DNA of 64,000 nucleotides from Schistosoma mansoni (Eukaryota; Platyhelminthes; Trematoda; Strigeidida; Schistosomatidae). Where the stretch lies: contig NC_031502.1 in assembly GCF_000237925.1 (NCBI RefSeq), positions 35,703,299 through 35,767,298 on the forward strand, read 5' to 3'. A program made the position numbers and the translations under genes. Shown here piece after piece: positions 23,150-33,999 of this stretch (the first letter of the stretch is position 1; the number at the start of each line of letters is the position of its first letter). A model generated the notes under the pieces. The model was not told where the DNA came from. It did not search any database and saw only the letters and a program-made list of their open reading frames with translations.

Positions 23150-26100
23150 GTAAGTTAGAATAAACATATATGTCCAATGTTCATATATTTTATAAACGAA
23201 AGCAGTCATATTATCGCATTGAATCATATAAAGGATACGACTATTATTCTTTACGTAATTGAAGTCAACTGATACAGTAGAATGATAAAATCCATTTTTT
23301 ACTTTTTCAAATTAAACTTGAAGAACAGTTATTTTGAAAAGATTATACAGTTTTCAGAAGTGACTAAACATGTCACTGAGTAGCATAAAGTGAATCTTTT
23401 TTCTTTTCAAGTTGAATTAAACCATACTAATAAAAACAGTAAGAAACAACTATGAAGATCAAGTTACAAGTTTATATCAATTACAAATTCTCTGCATGCC
23501 TTGTCATCCATCATCATGCTTGGTAATAACTTACAAATCTGTTTTTTACGAAACAAACATTAAAAAATAAGACAAATGTCTGTGATTATATACACTTTTA
23601 ATGAATAAACATAATTTCATTTTTTTCACAAAAGGAATGACAGAGTATATCCATTATGAAAAGACAAAGTTTCGTTAGATCAACTGTCATTATACATCCA
23701 CTTGGTATTGTTTACTTGAATCTTCCCATTGATGATTAGGACCGAAATTGGATTAGTTTCTTATTGGCATATGTGCATCCTGTGCGGATTGCCTCTATAT
23801 TGCATTCAGTCACAAGTATTATAAGTAGAGTTGGATAGTGACTCGCAGTGGGATTCAGGACGCGCGTTTCGTCAGGTTTGAGACTCGTTAACTGGATGTA
23901 CCAGCATCTCAGAGTTGATGGTCGCTCTAGGACTCGAACTCAGTACTATTCGCTTGAAATGCCATAGCGTTATCAACTTAGCTATTGAGTCCTGATAGCT
24001 ACTAGCTTTTACAATGAGGTGTTGAGTTCGCTTTTTATTGGTTGTTAGAATATTCCCACCGACAGCCATTGATCAGTCCCGGAGTGAACATCAACTCTGG
24101 TATGCATGTCTCAAATAGGACGAAATATGCAACCTGGATTCCATTGCTAACCACCATCTATCTTTGTTATTATACGTCATTAATCCGACTAGATGATGTA
24201 TAATGTAACAAATACGAGTGCATTTTGTGTGTGAATAAAAATATTTCTTTTGTAATATATTAATGAAATTACAAAACATTTTAATATCAAAGTACTGCTG
24301 AAACTCTAAATAGCAAATGTTTCAATAACATATTAAATTTATATTTTATCATCAATAATGCAATTTATTTATTTATGATTATTTATTTAATTTATTCGAT
24401 CATTTTTAAATAGCAAGTAATGAATCAACTAGATCTTCCAGGTTTTCGATGGTGGTCTAGCTTCAAATGACTCATGATTTCAACTGTGAAAAAAACTCAA
24501 TAATTGTTTATTCAACTTCAAGGTAACTTTCCATAATTATCTAGTAAACCCTTGCCTGGTAATTTGATCGTTTTTAACCCGATGAAGCGCATTAACACTT
24601 TTTTGGGAGAAAATTTCGACAAATACAGACATCATTCTATATAAATGAAGTATAAGTAACGAGAACTTTAAACCAAGACTAGAACACAGAACTAACGAAA
24701 AAACGTAACAAGATCAAGTGTGAGTAAAAAACAATGATGTTTATTCTAGTAGAAAACTGAACATAAACCATATAAAAAAGGAAAGAATCGAGCGCATAAA
24801 TTTATTTTCAATTCGTTTTTCATCATGGCTCTACACTGGCATATAAATTATTTACAATAATGAAATAACACTCTTCGAGTAGATACGTTACGTAATAGGA
24901 AAGGAAGTACAGAAAACATTTTATACAGCCAGACTGAGTATCGTCTTCTACAACCGCCCCACAATAAGAACGGTTCATAATGACAGATTGCCTGAATTCG
25001 CCACATCTATGTGCATTAACTAATTCAACTGCTACTGTGGAGCCAGTTATAAAGGGCGTACAATTCGGCAAGTTCGTCAACGAATAACAGAACATCATCC
25101 GTCGTGGTTAAGCAAAGGACACGTAAAGGTGATTAAGAGTTCCATTCTCGCTCACTTGGTGGACACAGGTCATCAAGTTGAACTGAATAAAGCTCTTAAG
25201 GTTATCTACCATATTCCATCAAATTTGCAGCATGGTTTACGGGCTTGTCTTTTGCACATAGTTGAAGCCAACGCAAATCTATATTCACAAACCGAACCTT
25301 TGTATCCAAAAGAAGTTTGCACAACCACTCTCGCTACCTTGGCCATCGGTATAGCGGCGTTTTTAGCAGAACTTTGGTAAACAATCATCTTATTCCTTCT
25401 ATTTTTGTAGTTTTGTATTTTACTTATTCTCTACATTCGTCTCTTGATTCTCACATAACTACTTTATTACTGACTATTCATCAAAACATTTTGTTAGTTC
25501 TTTCTTCTCGTTTATATATTATGCAACGTAGCAACAGCTTGATTTTCGAATAATTACTTTGATTAGTATTAAACCTTCTCTTCCAATTAATGTTAGTTTA
25601 TAAACGATATGTCATCATATAATTATTACGTAACGTGTCTACTCCATGAGTGTTATTTTGTCATTGTAAATCATATATGTATATATTATATTAGTGTAGA
25701 GCCATGATGAATAACTAATTGAAAAGAAATTTCTTCGCCCGATTCGTTCCTTTTTAATTTATCAAATGTCAAAATGGGAGTTTTCACTATAAGCCATATA
25801 GCTCAGATAGAGAATGACACTAAAAAATTCCAAATATGATCAACATTTCGAGAAAGTTGAAAAAATAAATATAAACTACTTCAAACTAAAAAACACCTAA
25901 GGAATAATTTATCATAATTTCAAAATGTATATGATTAATATTTTTTTCTATCTAATTTCAGATGGAGACGTCTATTCATTCAAATAGATCAAGATCGAAG
26001 TGGTGAAATTGATGTGAATGAATTAAAATCATTATTTGATGAAACTGGTATGACTGTATCACGTACAGTATTAGATGAATGGATACGTGAAAATGATATA

Positions 26101-26160
26101 GATGGTAATGGAAAACTTAATTTTGAAGAATTTTATTCATTTGTTTCATCTAACTTATGA
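23015..26160 (+). CDS. Gene 2: EF-hand calcium-binding protein, first and last exons seen, middle exon missing
   Basis: Two convincing exons of a gene 1 paralogue. Exon 1 (23015-23149, 45 codons) has loop DNNGDGVVSRQE and ends in phase 0 at GTAAGT. The last exon (25962-26160) has loops DQDRSGEIDVNE and DIDGNGKLNFEE and ends FYSFVSSNL, stop TGA. The acceptor is CTAATTTCAG. The last exon needs a donor that leaves two bases, so exon 1 cannot join it directly in frame. By analogy with gene 1, a roughly 95-base exon with EF-hand 2 should lie between 23150 and 25961. I read that stretch and found no EF loop, only SINE and PLE debris. Either the exon is strongly diverged, it was lost through insertion or assembly error, or the gene is broken. 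A pyrimidine-rich acceptor at 22978, 37 bases before the ATG, may be a leader-exon or spliced-leader acceptor. Confidence 0.7.
23698..24035 (-). mobile_element. R1 SINE, minus strand, diverged
   Basis: Full-length unit with decayed boxes. The hammerhead strand reads TTAACGA instead of CTGACGA and stem II is broken (GTCAGGTTTGAGAC on plus). In the gene 2 intron. Confidence 0.65.
24040..24165 (+). mobile_element. R1 SINE fragment, plus strand, internally deleted
   Basis: Reads GAGTGAACATCAACTCTGG, then GTCTCAAATAGGACGAAAT and GGATTCCATTGCTAACCACC. The CTGACGA strand is deleted. It faces the preceding minus-strand copy, forming an inverted pair. Confidence 0.55.
24436..24492 (+). mobile_element. 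R2 SINE tail fragment, plus strand
   Basis: CTTCCAGGTTTTCGATGGTG to CATGATTTCAACTGTG. Confidence 0.6.
24790..25745 (+). pseudogene. Penelope-like element relic with GIY-YIG domain
   Basis: The plus strand encodes the C-terminal GIY-YIG endonuclease region: NDRLPEFATSMCIN, in-frame TAA at 25021-25023, FNCYCGASYKGRTIRQVRQR, then ILAHLVDTGHQ and KALKVIYHIPSNLQHGLRA. The stop falls where the sibling at 32.6 kb has Gln. Bounded by inverted terminal repeats (GCTCTACACT and AGTGTAGAGC about 860 bases apart, with flanking homology). The reverse transcriptase part is absent. Inserted in the gene 2 intron. Confidence 0.75.
25962..26160 (+). CDS. Gene 2 last exon: EF-hands 3 and 4
   Basis: 199 bases: one base of a split codon, then WRRLFIQIDQDRSGE, two complete EF loops with Glu at position 12, and TGA. 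It lines up residue for residue with gene 1 exon 3 through the two loops, but lacks the acidic tail. Confidence 0.87.
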
Positions 26161-26955
26161 ATATAATTATTTTCACATTTTATATATTTGTGTATTTCTT
26201 ATTTCAAAAAAAAAATAATTATCCAATCATATTAAAGGTTTTTATGTTGTATCTTTGGTGTTGTAATTGTTTTGTTTGTTTTTAAAAAAAAAATTGTATC
26301 ATTTTTAGTCCAATAATCAATAATTGTGATTTCAATGATTGTACTTTATATGCACTTTTTTCCATCAATTATGAGTCTTCTTTTTTTTTTATAATGAAAA
26401 TGAATGAAAGATCGTTTCATTTTTTATAGAAATGAAATGGAACTTAATCACATGATTAAATATATAAGCGGAAAGTTTGAAGATATATAAAATACTATAA
26501 TAATTAAGTACATTAACCTATAAGAAACTTTTATAAACAACGACTAATCAATATTTAGTAAATAATGCATATTATTGGTAATCATAAATTTATGATTTTT
26601 TGTTTTAACGTATCATTGGAATTAACTAATATCCAGTAGATAATTATTGAATGTTTCATAAATCTGCTTGATATCTACGTAGAATCATTTCATTGAATTA
26701 CTTCATTCAGTTAGAATCCTGTACAATTTAAGAAGAAGAGAATAGTAAGTAGATAAATTTACTTATATATTTTGATATGTTTTTGATAAAAGAATATGAA
26801 TTCTTAATAATTAATATGCTTTCATTATAACAATGTTCATAAATATAAGAATGATGAGTAAAGTCGAAAGGTTAAGTTATTCTAATTAGTGGCTACTGAA
26901 CTTTGTACTGATTACCTTTAGATAAAATTGATTGTTGTCCATAAAATCTTTCTCA
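26161..26955. other. 3' flank of gene 2
   Basis: AT-rich, with A- and T-runs. No AATAAA stands close to the stop, so the poly(A) site cannot be placed. Confidence 0.4.
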
Positions 26956-27035
26956 AGGAACCCTCCTCCTTTACCCGGGCTTGGGACCGGTAGTAGCTCT
27001 TGAAGGAGCTACAGGCGGAGTTAAGGAATTACTAA
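26956..27035 (-). mobile_element. RTE/SR2-like LINE, short 5'-region fragment
   Basis: GC-rich island whose reverse complement (CCGGTCCCAAGCCCGGGTA, then AAGGAGGAGGGTT) matches the start of the long RTE copy at 55.15 kb (CCGGTTCAAAGCCCG, then AGGAAGAGGGTT). It stands out sharply from its AT-rich surroundings. Confidence 0.55.
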
Positions 27036-28569
27036 GTGGACATGAATGTTAGACTGAACTGATTGTCAAGTTTTTATAAGTCTCATTCATGTATTTAAAT
27101 AAGAAGACACGATGACCTGCTCTGACTTCTGGGTTACTACTTTATGAACATGTATTTACTGTTGTAAATTTTCCTACTTTTTTTAGCTTGTTTAAATTAA
27201 CCGTTTTTTTAGCCGTGTACACTTATGAGATTTAGTAAAATGTTATAACCTATGACAAATTTAATAACTGAGAAAATACAGCGTACCATAAAGAAGGCTT
27301 GAATATTTTCTTCCTTCTGTATCCATTGAAGAAAGAACAAGTGACTTCCATGGAATTAGTGTATAAAAAGTATTAGACAACGAAAAAGATGTCGTGGAAG
27401 TAAAATCGATAATAAACTGTTATGAATGAATGATAATTGAACAACGTTCAAAATATTTGTGTACATTTTGAAAATTCATAAGTAAAATAATTATGAAACA
27501 GTAGATTTGCTGAAATATTGAATATCTAATGCTGAGAATCATTTAATGTAGTCAAGAATGTGGTATTAGAGGAAATGTGTTATTGCCATTATGATTGAAA
27601 AAATATAGCAATCAATTAGCTGGATGGTATATATGTAAAATCGTAACAACAATCATTTGAAAGTAGATTCTTTTTCCTGTCCTTTCTGCTTAAGGAACTA
27701 ATTAAATTCGAATCCCTGATGTTTAGATGTTTAGCCAGTTTTTATTGTAATTCAGGTTTCAGGTGTGTTTCCAGCATTTCCTTTTATGTAAATAACTTCC
27801 CGAGCATACTTGAAGTGATTTGTGATCATTTTAGTAAACGTGATTAGCCAATGTCTGTTGTGTCGTTAAACCAAATATCTCCTATTTTATGTACTTGGTG
27901 TATGGTAAGAACTTCTTATTGATCTAGAGTTTTGTTATTAGTTCCGGTTCATCATCTAAACAACTAAACCGTCTTCTTTATGATTTTTTTCAAAGAGATT
28001 CATGTTGAAATTAACAAGTACAGCAGTAATGATTTCCGATTTCAAGAAAATAAGATATATCCAAAGTTTCGTTTAATTTGAAACTGTATTAAAATACCGA
28101 ACATGATTCAAACTTATTTTAAGCGACTCAAGAACCGATTATTGTGTTTTCACGAGATTTCAATCAAATTCAACTTTATTAAACAATATGGGTCAAAAAA
28201 TCCTGTAACCGATGTTTTGTAACAGAGATTATATACTATCGTTTTGTTTGAATGCTTGTATAACTGTTATTAAAAATTAATCAGTGAATAGGAAGATTTA
28301 TTTTATGGATGCGACAGTTTTATTTCCTGATCTTTCTAAAAAGTAAACTTTAGAATATTTAACAGTCAAAAATTTCTAAACTCTAAGAAATTCGCTAATT
28401 TATATCTAGATTAGCAAATACAGTATACAGATCTTAAGAAAAACTGGTACCTGAAATCCACCATGTAATTGTGGACATTTTTTCAATCACCGCTAGTTTT
28501 GTACTTCTTACACTGAACTAATTAATGGATGAATCAGTCGGAACAGTGTTTTGCGCAAATATATATCAT
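27036..28569. other. No recognised feature
   Basis: AT-rich sequence without exon signals or repeats shared with the rest of the window. Confidence 0.45.
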
Positions 28570-28775
28570 GTACCTGCATATCTGTAAGACTGTTATCTGA
28601 CAAGCATAGAATAGAAGCAATGTGACTAGCATTGGATTCGAGAACTCGCGTTTCATCTTATTTGGGTATATGTATCTGAATCTTGGAGTTGATGATCACT
28701 TCTAAAATCGCGTACATCCAGCTAACCAGTCCCAAATAAGACCAAAAGCTCATTCTGAATGCTAAAGATAGCCGA
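28570..28775. mobile_element. Decayed inverted pair of R1 SINEs
   Basis: A minus-strand half (CTAGCATTGGATTCGAGAAC, then CGTTTCATCTTATTTGGG) meets a plus-strand half (GTACATCCAGCTAACCAGTC, CCAAATAAGACC). Both hammerhead cores are mutated. Confidence 0.5.
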
Positions 28776-30229
28776 TTATTCATAAAATGTAAGAGAAATA
28801 CTGTTAATAATCTTGTACATGACTTAATAAAGTGCTAGTTTATTAACTAAACTAGTAATCAACGAAACACAATTGTTTCACAGTTTATCTCCTTACTCTA
28901 AATAATAGCAACTTTTTTAACTTCTATATGAATGTCTCATTATTAAACTATAATGACACCAGTATGGTACTGTTCTTCAGTTAATAAGCGTGAAAAATTG
29001 GAATCTGTTTTATCTTTTTTGTAAATCATATACATATTAGCTATGGAGAATATTGCAGAATGGTTCTTGATATCCCAAGAGTATTCAAAGACATTCTGCT
29101 TACGTTACACAATAAAGCATGAAATTGCTAATGACACTAAATTATACATAAGTTACCATAACTACTAATAAACTCATATTACCAAAGCTGTTTAACTTAT
29201 AGTCACACTCAAATAAATATAAGTTGGTGTGATTGGTAAGACCAATTGAATTTTTATCATGGTTTCAAAGAAAATGAGTGGAACGTTTGTATACTTGATG
29301 ATGATGTTATGATATATTTGAAAGAATATCGTTGAGTACTACGATTTACCAAATATTTTCTTGTAAAGTTGATGATTAAAGTTTTCCCTGTTAAAATATC
29401 TGCCGACAAGATTTACTGGCATCAATCTTTCTCAATCCCGTGGTCAAAATGCCTCATAAACAGACAACTGACCGATTTTGAGGTTCCTGATTACTGCTTC
29501 ATTGCTTCTGAAATTTAGTTAAAAATATGTAACACTAACAGAACTTGAAAGCAGATCTCATAAAGTCTACCTCGGATGATGATCAAAAGCTGTCTTGAGG
29601 AACAACGTAGAACGTTTATACATAAGATATAACTTTCGAAGCACTCAGCTTATAATTATCATTACTGGTGCACCAAATTTTCTAATAAACTATATCTGGT
29701 TTCGTTCTACAAACTTTTACTTCTTGTTTAGTAGTTTTCTAATTAAAAGTTGATAACAATAGTCTGAGAAATCGGATTAGTATTGATTGATCTGTTAACT
29801 GTGGTCCACTCTAATGGTTATGATATATATTATTCTGTTATAAGTCTATTAATGTTAACTTTACGGTGGTATGATGGCTCAATTGTTATCCCTATCTACA
29901 TTTCAAATATGAAATAAATATGGCAATTTCCCAAGCAGTGTTAGACAAAGAGCCGCGACATATATAGTAATTAATTTTAAATGATCATATGAATTCCAAG
30001 GTTTTTCAGTATTTACTTAAGGTATTAAAAATCATTGTTACAACTGATGTTTACTGATTCCATTTAACAATCTAATATTTAAAAGAAACATATTTAAGTA
30101 ACATCATTCTTCTTGATCATTTCCACACTACTGAATTCTTTTTTAAATACCATGTTGTCTTTCAGTATAAAATTCCGAAGGTACTCCAATCGTATTAAGT
30201 AAAACTTTCATAGAATTAATTAAAAACTG

Positions 30230-30480
30230 CTCTTAATTAGACCATAATTAGAAATTACTGAAGCTCTGGCCATTCATTCTGTCTCGATATAGGACACCTC
30301 AATAGTGAGCATCTACTACCCCACAATAGGGAATTGAACCTTGGAAATTCGGTCTCACGCTCGAATCCCTGAGCTCTAGATCACTGAGCAGGAATTCAGG
30401 GGTGTAAATGTCTAACTGCAATCTATTAATTATATTGCTCGATCAATTTAATTGGCTAAGGTGAATTACTAATGAACTCT
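30230..30480 (-). mobile_element. Decayed R2 SINE, minus strand
   Basis: Recognisable by GACCATAATTAGAAA, the B box region (GGGAATTGAACCTTGG on plus), the A box (AGATCACTGAGCAGGAATTC) and the start of the body. The hammerhead is not intact. Confidence 0.5.
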
Positions 30481-31094
30481 ACTAGTCAGGGCTTTTCACT
30501 AATCCTCTCGGAATTGTATCTAGAAGTTAAACATCAGAAAGCACAGGATTACTGTTAGTATAGGAGTTTTATGTAGATTGGTAAAATTTTCATAATATGG
30601 TTGGGATTAGACATGTACACCATTGAATTCCAGCTTAGCTCTCTAGAGGTTACTTGTGGGATCAATTCATGATTATGAGATAACAGATGCTTACTATTGG
30701 CGAGTCCTATATCAAGACAGAACAGTTGTTCAGAGCTTCTATAGTATCCAATAGTGACCATGCTAAGATCGATTTTTTATCTGATTCTCAAAAAAACAAC
30801 TGTAATGATAAGTTAAATACAAATAAGTACTGGATAAAAAACTAATTTAACATTTATTACAGTCATAAAGTAATTAAATGAACAATAACTTCTATATAAA
30901 GTAAATATTGATGGAGTTACTAATTTAAGTGATCAAATAATCACAATTAAGGTTTAAAAATGTGACTCAATTAATGTTATACATTTATCATTTTCATTGT
31001 AAACTACAAATTTCCACTACTATTTCAGTGTTTACCACACATTATTTCACTTAACAAAAAAATAAAAGTCTACAGTATAAATAATATTACTAAT

Positions 31095-31203
31095 ATATAT
31101 GTAAAAATTATATTTGAAATAATCTCAGTGATTGAAATTTAAACAATTCCAACGTTTCGTCCAGCTAATTTGTCTGGACTTCTTCAGGGTAAGAATCAAA
31201 ATC
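31095..31203 (-). repeat. PLE terminal repeat, left copy, with hammerhead-like core
   Basis: Reverse complement of 33889-33999 over about 105 bases. On the minus strand 31190-31152 reads CTGAAGAAGTCCAG, a 9-base loop, CTGGACGAAACGTTGG: the hammerhead pattern CTGANGA, a perfect six-pair stem II and GAAAC. One extra A sits between CTGAAGA and stem II. Confidence 0.65.
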
Positions 31204-31246
31204 ATCAAAGATATAGTGTTTTTTTAACAATCATATCAAAATCTAC

Positions 31247-31310
31247 ACTACGTTAAACCAATCATATTTGGATGTTGAATTTTTATACAAAGGTTATTAT
31301 GAGTCAATTA
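31247..31310 (+). repeat. 64-base direct repeat, copy 1
   Basis: ACTACGTTAAACCAATCATA to GAGTCAATTA. Repeated at 32086-32149 with a handful of differences. Confidence 0.75.
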
Positions 31311-32085
31311 TTTTATTTGAAACAAAATACTTGAACAAAGAGCTCAGCGTAGGCTGAAGAGTCACTCTAGTTATGAGTAATTATATTTATTGACTTACCT
31401 ACACTTTCAGTAGTACGCACCATCGAAGAACGAAGAGGGTATGCTAAAGCAAAACTGAAGAGTTTCCATAAAGACCCCAACTTATTAATAAACAGTTATT
31501 AATTAGAAGTAATAGTTAATTCTAGACTACCTTCATTATGGACTGACTGTAAATGGATAATTATTGACAGCCAGAAATTATAAGACGATATTTTACATTG
31601 TGTTCGAGACCCCAGATACATGGTACACCTAGAACCCCCCCCCCTCACAGTCGAAATCATGTAATACGTTTTGTTCTTCCTTGTCCTCAGAAATGTTAAA
31701 CTCCTCAGTGCTAAATAGAAAATAGAATGAGGGAAGTATGTGAGAAGCTTTGTCAAAAACATTAGTTTAGGCATAGAAAAAAAGCACATTTATCTGACCA
31801 TAAGTGACTTAGATGTTGCAAAAACTTGTGGGATCATGTTAAAATTAATACAAATTTCGGTAATTTTCAATTAGGATAATGAAAGAATAATCTATCATTT
31901 CCCAGAATTCTCTTGAAAACTTCTAAAGAACAATGAATGGTCGAAGTATCCAGAAATTCTAACACCAAAATGTCTACATCACATCGTAAATACACTAATA
32001 GCTAGTTACTGAACCGAAGTCGAATAACCCATATTTTGTAATCTCAAGCAATTCATGACATAGACAATTATAGTTCAATGTCATT

Positions 32086-32149
32086 ACTACGTTAAACCAA
32101 CCATATTTGGATGTTACATTTTTGTAAACAGGATAATATGAGTCAGTTA
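32086..32149 (+). repeat. 64-base direct repeat, copy 2
   Basis: Same length and orientation as 31247-31310. The two copies bracket about 775 bases and the second lies just upstream of the plus-strand PLE. Confidence 0.75.
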
Positions 32150-32279
32150 AATAAGAATCAAGTGAAAAGTTCACAATATGGAATAAAATAAAAGAAGACT
32201 GGTTGAATTGTGTGTGTGCATGTATGTGTAAGAATGAGTTATTAATGAATGATATTCGGTTTCGATATGTTTCTACATG

Positions 32280-33285
32280 AAGTAAAAATAAAAGTTCCTC
32301 AAGAAAACTTTGATGAAAAATGGCTACCCAGACCGATTCATAGAGAAGAATATGAATAGAAGTAGCGTCGATAGGAATCCTAGTTATTCAGTCCCAAAGA
32401 AAAGCCTTTATATAAGTCTGGAATTTAAAGGTGATCGAACATCAGACATAATTAAAAATCGTTTAACAACAACGATTAAAAGGACATTTAACGCTGCTAA
32501 ACTACGAATAACCTTCACTAGTAAGAACTTATTCTCTGTGTCCATAAAAGATAAGCTCCCGCGTTTGGTCGCCTCTATGTGCATCTACCAGTTCACCTGC
32601 TCTTGTGGAGCAAGGTACATCGGCCGTAGCCAACGCTCGCTTTCAACTCGGATACGAGAACATATACCAGTTTGGTTCTACAATGGTGGAAAGAAAGCAG
32701 TTCGTAGCTCCATACTTGAACACTTAATCGACTGTAATCATTCGACGAATCCACAGTCTGATTTTAAGGTTGTTTATATGATTCGTTCAAATCTACCAAG
32801 ATTTCTTCGTATCAAACTCTTAAAAATAGCCGAAGCTCTTACCATCCATGAGCTCAAACCAGAACTATGCGTACAAAGGAAGTACGTTTTATCATTATCG
32901 TTACCATGGCCTTAATATTATTATTAGTATCATTCTATTATTATTATTATTATTACTCCATTCCCCCTTTACTTATGTTTTATATTCGCATTATTTTATT
33001 CATGAATACTCATCATATCATCTTAGTTATTTTACACCTCTATGACCTTTAATGACCTTTAATTATTGTAACCAAAACATTTTAATCATCTTATTCTATT
33101 CACTAAATCTATTGTTATTATTCGTATTACGTAATTTAGTGTTATAATCTTGGTTATTAGTGTTCACATTTCCTCACAGAATTAGTACTTTAACAAAACA
33201 TTTTCATATATATATACGATTGTACAGCTTGATAATAAATTCGTTGAAAAGAGATCCCTTCGCTGAAATTCGTGTTTTTAATTTT
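32280..33285 (+). mobile_element. Penelope-like element, 3' part
   Basis: A 5'-truncated PLE with an open GIY-YIG ORF and a 3' region of short TTA repeats (32936-32956). It ends in sequence related to the terminal repeat of the relic at 25.7 kb (GTTGAAAAGAGATCCCTTCG here, ATTGAAAAGAAATTTCTTCG there). It lies inside the span bounded by the inverted repeats of another PLE (31095-33999), so it may be nested. Confidence 0.7.
32310..32915 (+). CDS. GIY-YIG endonuclease-like C-terminal ORF of a PLE
   Basis: 201 codons without a stop. Domain order: the end of the reverse-transcriptase region and linker (NGYPDRFIEKN, YISLEFKGDRTSDIIKNRL), then SIKDKLPRL, then GIY-YIG elements CIYQFTCSCGARYIGRSQRS and LSTRIREH, then the family's tail (SSILEHLIDCNH, VVYMIRSNLPRFLRIKLLKI). 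A CCHH-like pattern (C.C plus H) seen in PLE GIY-YIG domains is present. Full PLE proteins are far longer and include RT, which is not here, so this is an open remnant and not an autonomous element. Confidence 0.75.
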   Translation: MMKNGYPDRFIEKNMNRSSVDRNPSYSVPKKSLYISLEFKGDRTSDIIKNRLTTTIKRTFNAAKLRITFTSKNLFSVSIKDKLPRLVASMCIYQFTCSCGARYIGRSQRSLSTRIREHIPVWFYNGGKKAVRSSILEHLIDCNHSTNPQSDFKVVYMIRSNLPRFLRIKLLKIAEALTIHELKPELCVQRKYVLSLSLPWP

Positions 33286-33467
33286 AATGTTTAAATGGGA
33301 ATTATATGCCAAAAATAAAAGTGCAAATCGTAAGTTGAAAAATTATTTCTGAATCATTGAGTTGCAATTAAAAAGGAGAAACATTAAGTACATAATTGTA
33401 ATGTTAAACATAACTCATATTGATTTCAGTCGAAATACCGATTCATGTGAATAAAGAAAGGGTCCAA

Positions 33468-33863
33468 TTACTTGTTGATGAATATTTGCCAAATGGTTGC
33501 TAGCTGAATACCATCCTTTCTGTTTAGGCTGTTCTTATTCGCCCATATATACAGCGCTTCTGTTGTCATTCTTTCTTTATTAGTGTTGAAACCTCTCTGA
33601 AGTGTTTTGGCTTCTTCATAATTAATCCTGTGTCCCGTTTCTAACGCATATAACGATACTGCAGACTTATTTTCAAGTTTCCTTATGTCAACCGAAGTTT
33701 TGTGAACATTTTTCAAACACTGTTTCTGTTCCTTTAACCTAACATTCAATTGTCTGGATGTTTCTCCAATGTAAGCTGCATTACAATCATGACAATTGAT
33801 CTCATAGACAACATTTTGTTGTTCTTCCTTTGGTAACCTATCCTTAACTCTCACCATTGCCAA
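33468..33863 (-). CDS. GIY-YIG endonuclease-like ORF of a second PLE lineage
   Basis: 131 codons open on the minus strand: RVKDRLPKEEQQNVVYEINC, then AAYIGETSRQLNVRLKEQKQ, then SAVSLYALETGHRINYEEAK and a tail TEALYIWANKNSLNRKDG. The GIY-type VVYEI, the YIG and the catalytic-type Arg (RQLNVRL) are all visible, as are CHDC and a downstream His. The sequence differs clearly from the 25-, 32- and 53-kb PLEs. The RT part is missing upstream, where the terminal repeat begins within 30 bases. Confidence 0.75.
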   Translation of the reverse strand: MAMVRVKDRLPKEEQQNVVYEINCHDCNAAYIGETSRQLNVRLKEQKQCLKNVHKTSVDIRKLENKSAVSLYALETGHRINYEEAKTLQRGFNTNKERMTTEALYIWANKNSLNRKDGIQLATIWQIFINK

Positions 33864-33888
33864 CCTTGTAATGTCACATGTTACATGT

Positions 33889-33999
33889 TTGATTTTGATT
33901 ATTACCCTGAAGAAGTCCAGACAAGTTAAGTGGACAAAACATTAGAATTATTTAAATTTCAATTACTGAGATTATTTCAAATATAATTTTCACATATAA
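33889..33999 (+). repeat. PLE terminal repeat, right copy
   Basis: Inverted partner of 31095-31203. Its plus strand keeps CTGAAGAAGTCCAG and GTGGAC but reads AAAAC where the other copy has GAAAC, so this hammerhead-like core is degraded. Confidence 0.65.

Noticed and set aside
24823-25098. 91-codon minus-strand ORF
   Set aside because: Shadow of the plus-strand GIY-YIG pseudogene.
23015-26160. Direct splicing of gene 2 exon 1 to its last exon
   Set aside because: The donor is phase 0 and the acceptor exon needs two preceding bases. A direct join reads out of frame into a stop after about 14 codons.
31499-31789. 96-codon minus-strand ORF between the PLE repeats
   Set aside because: No domain recognised, includes a homopolymer run of C/G, and no similarity to the PLE ORFs nearby.
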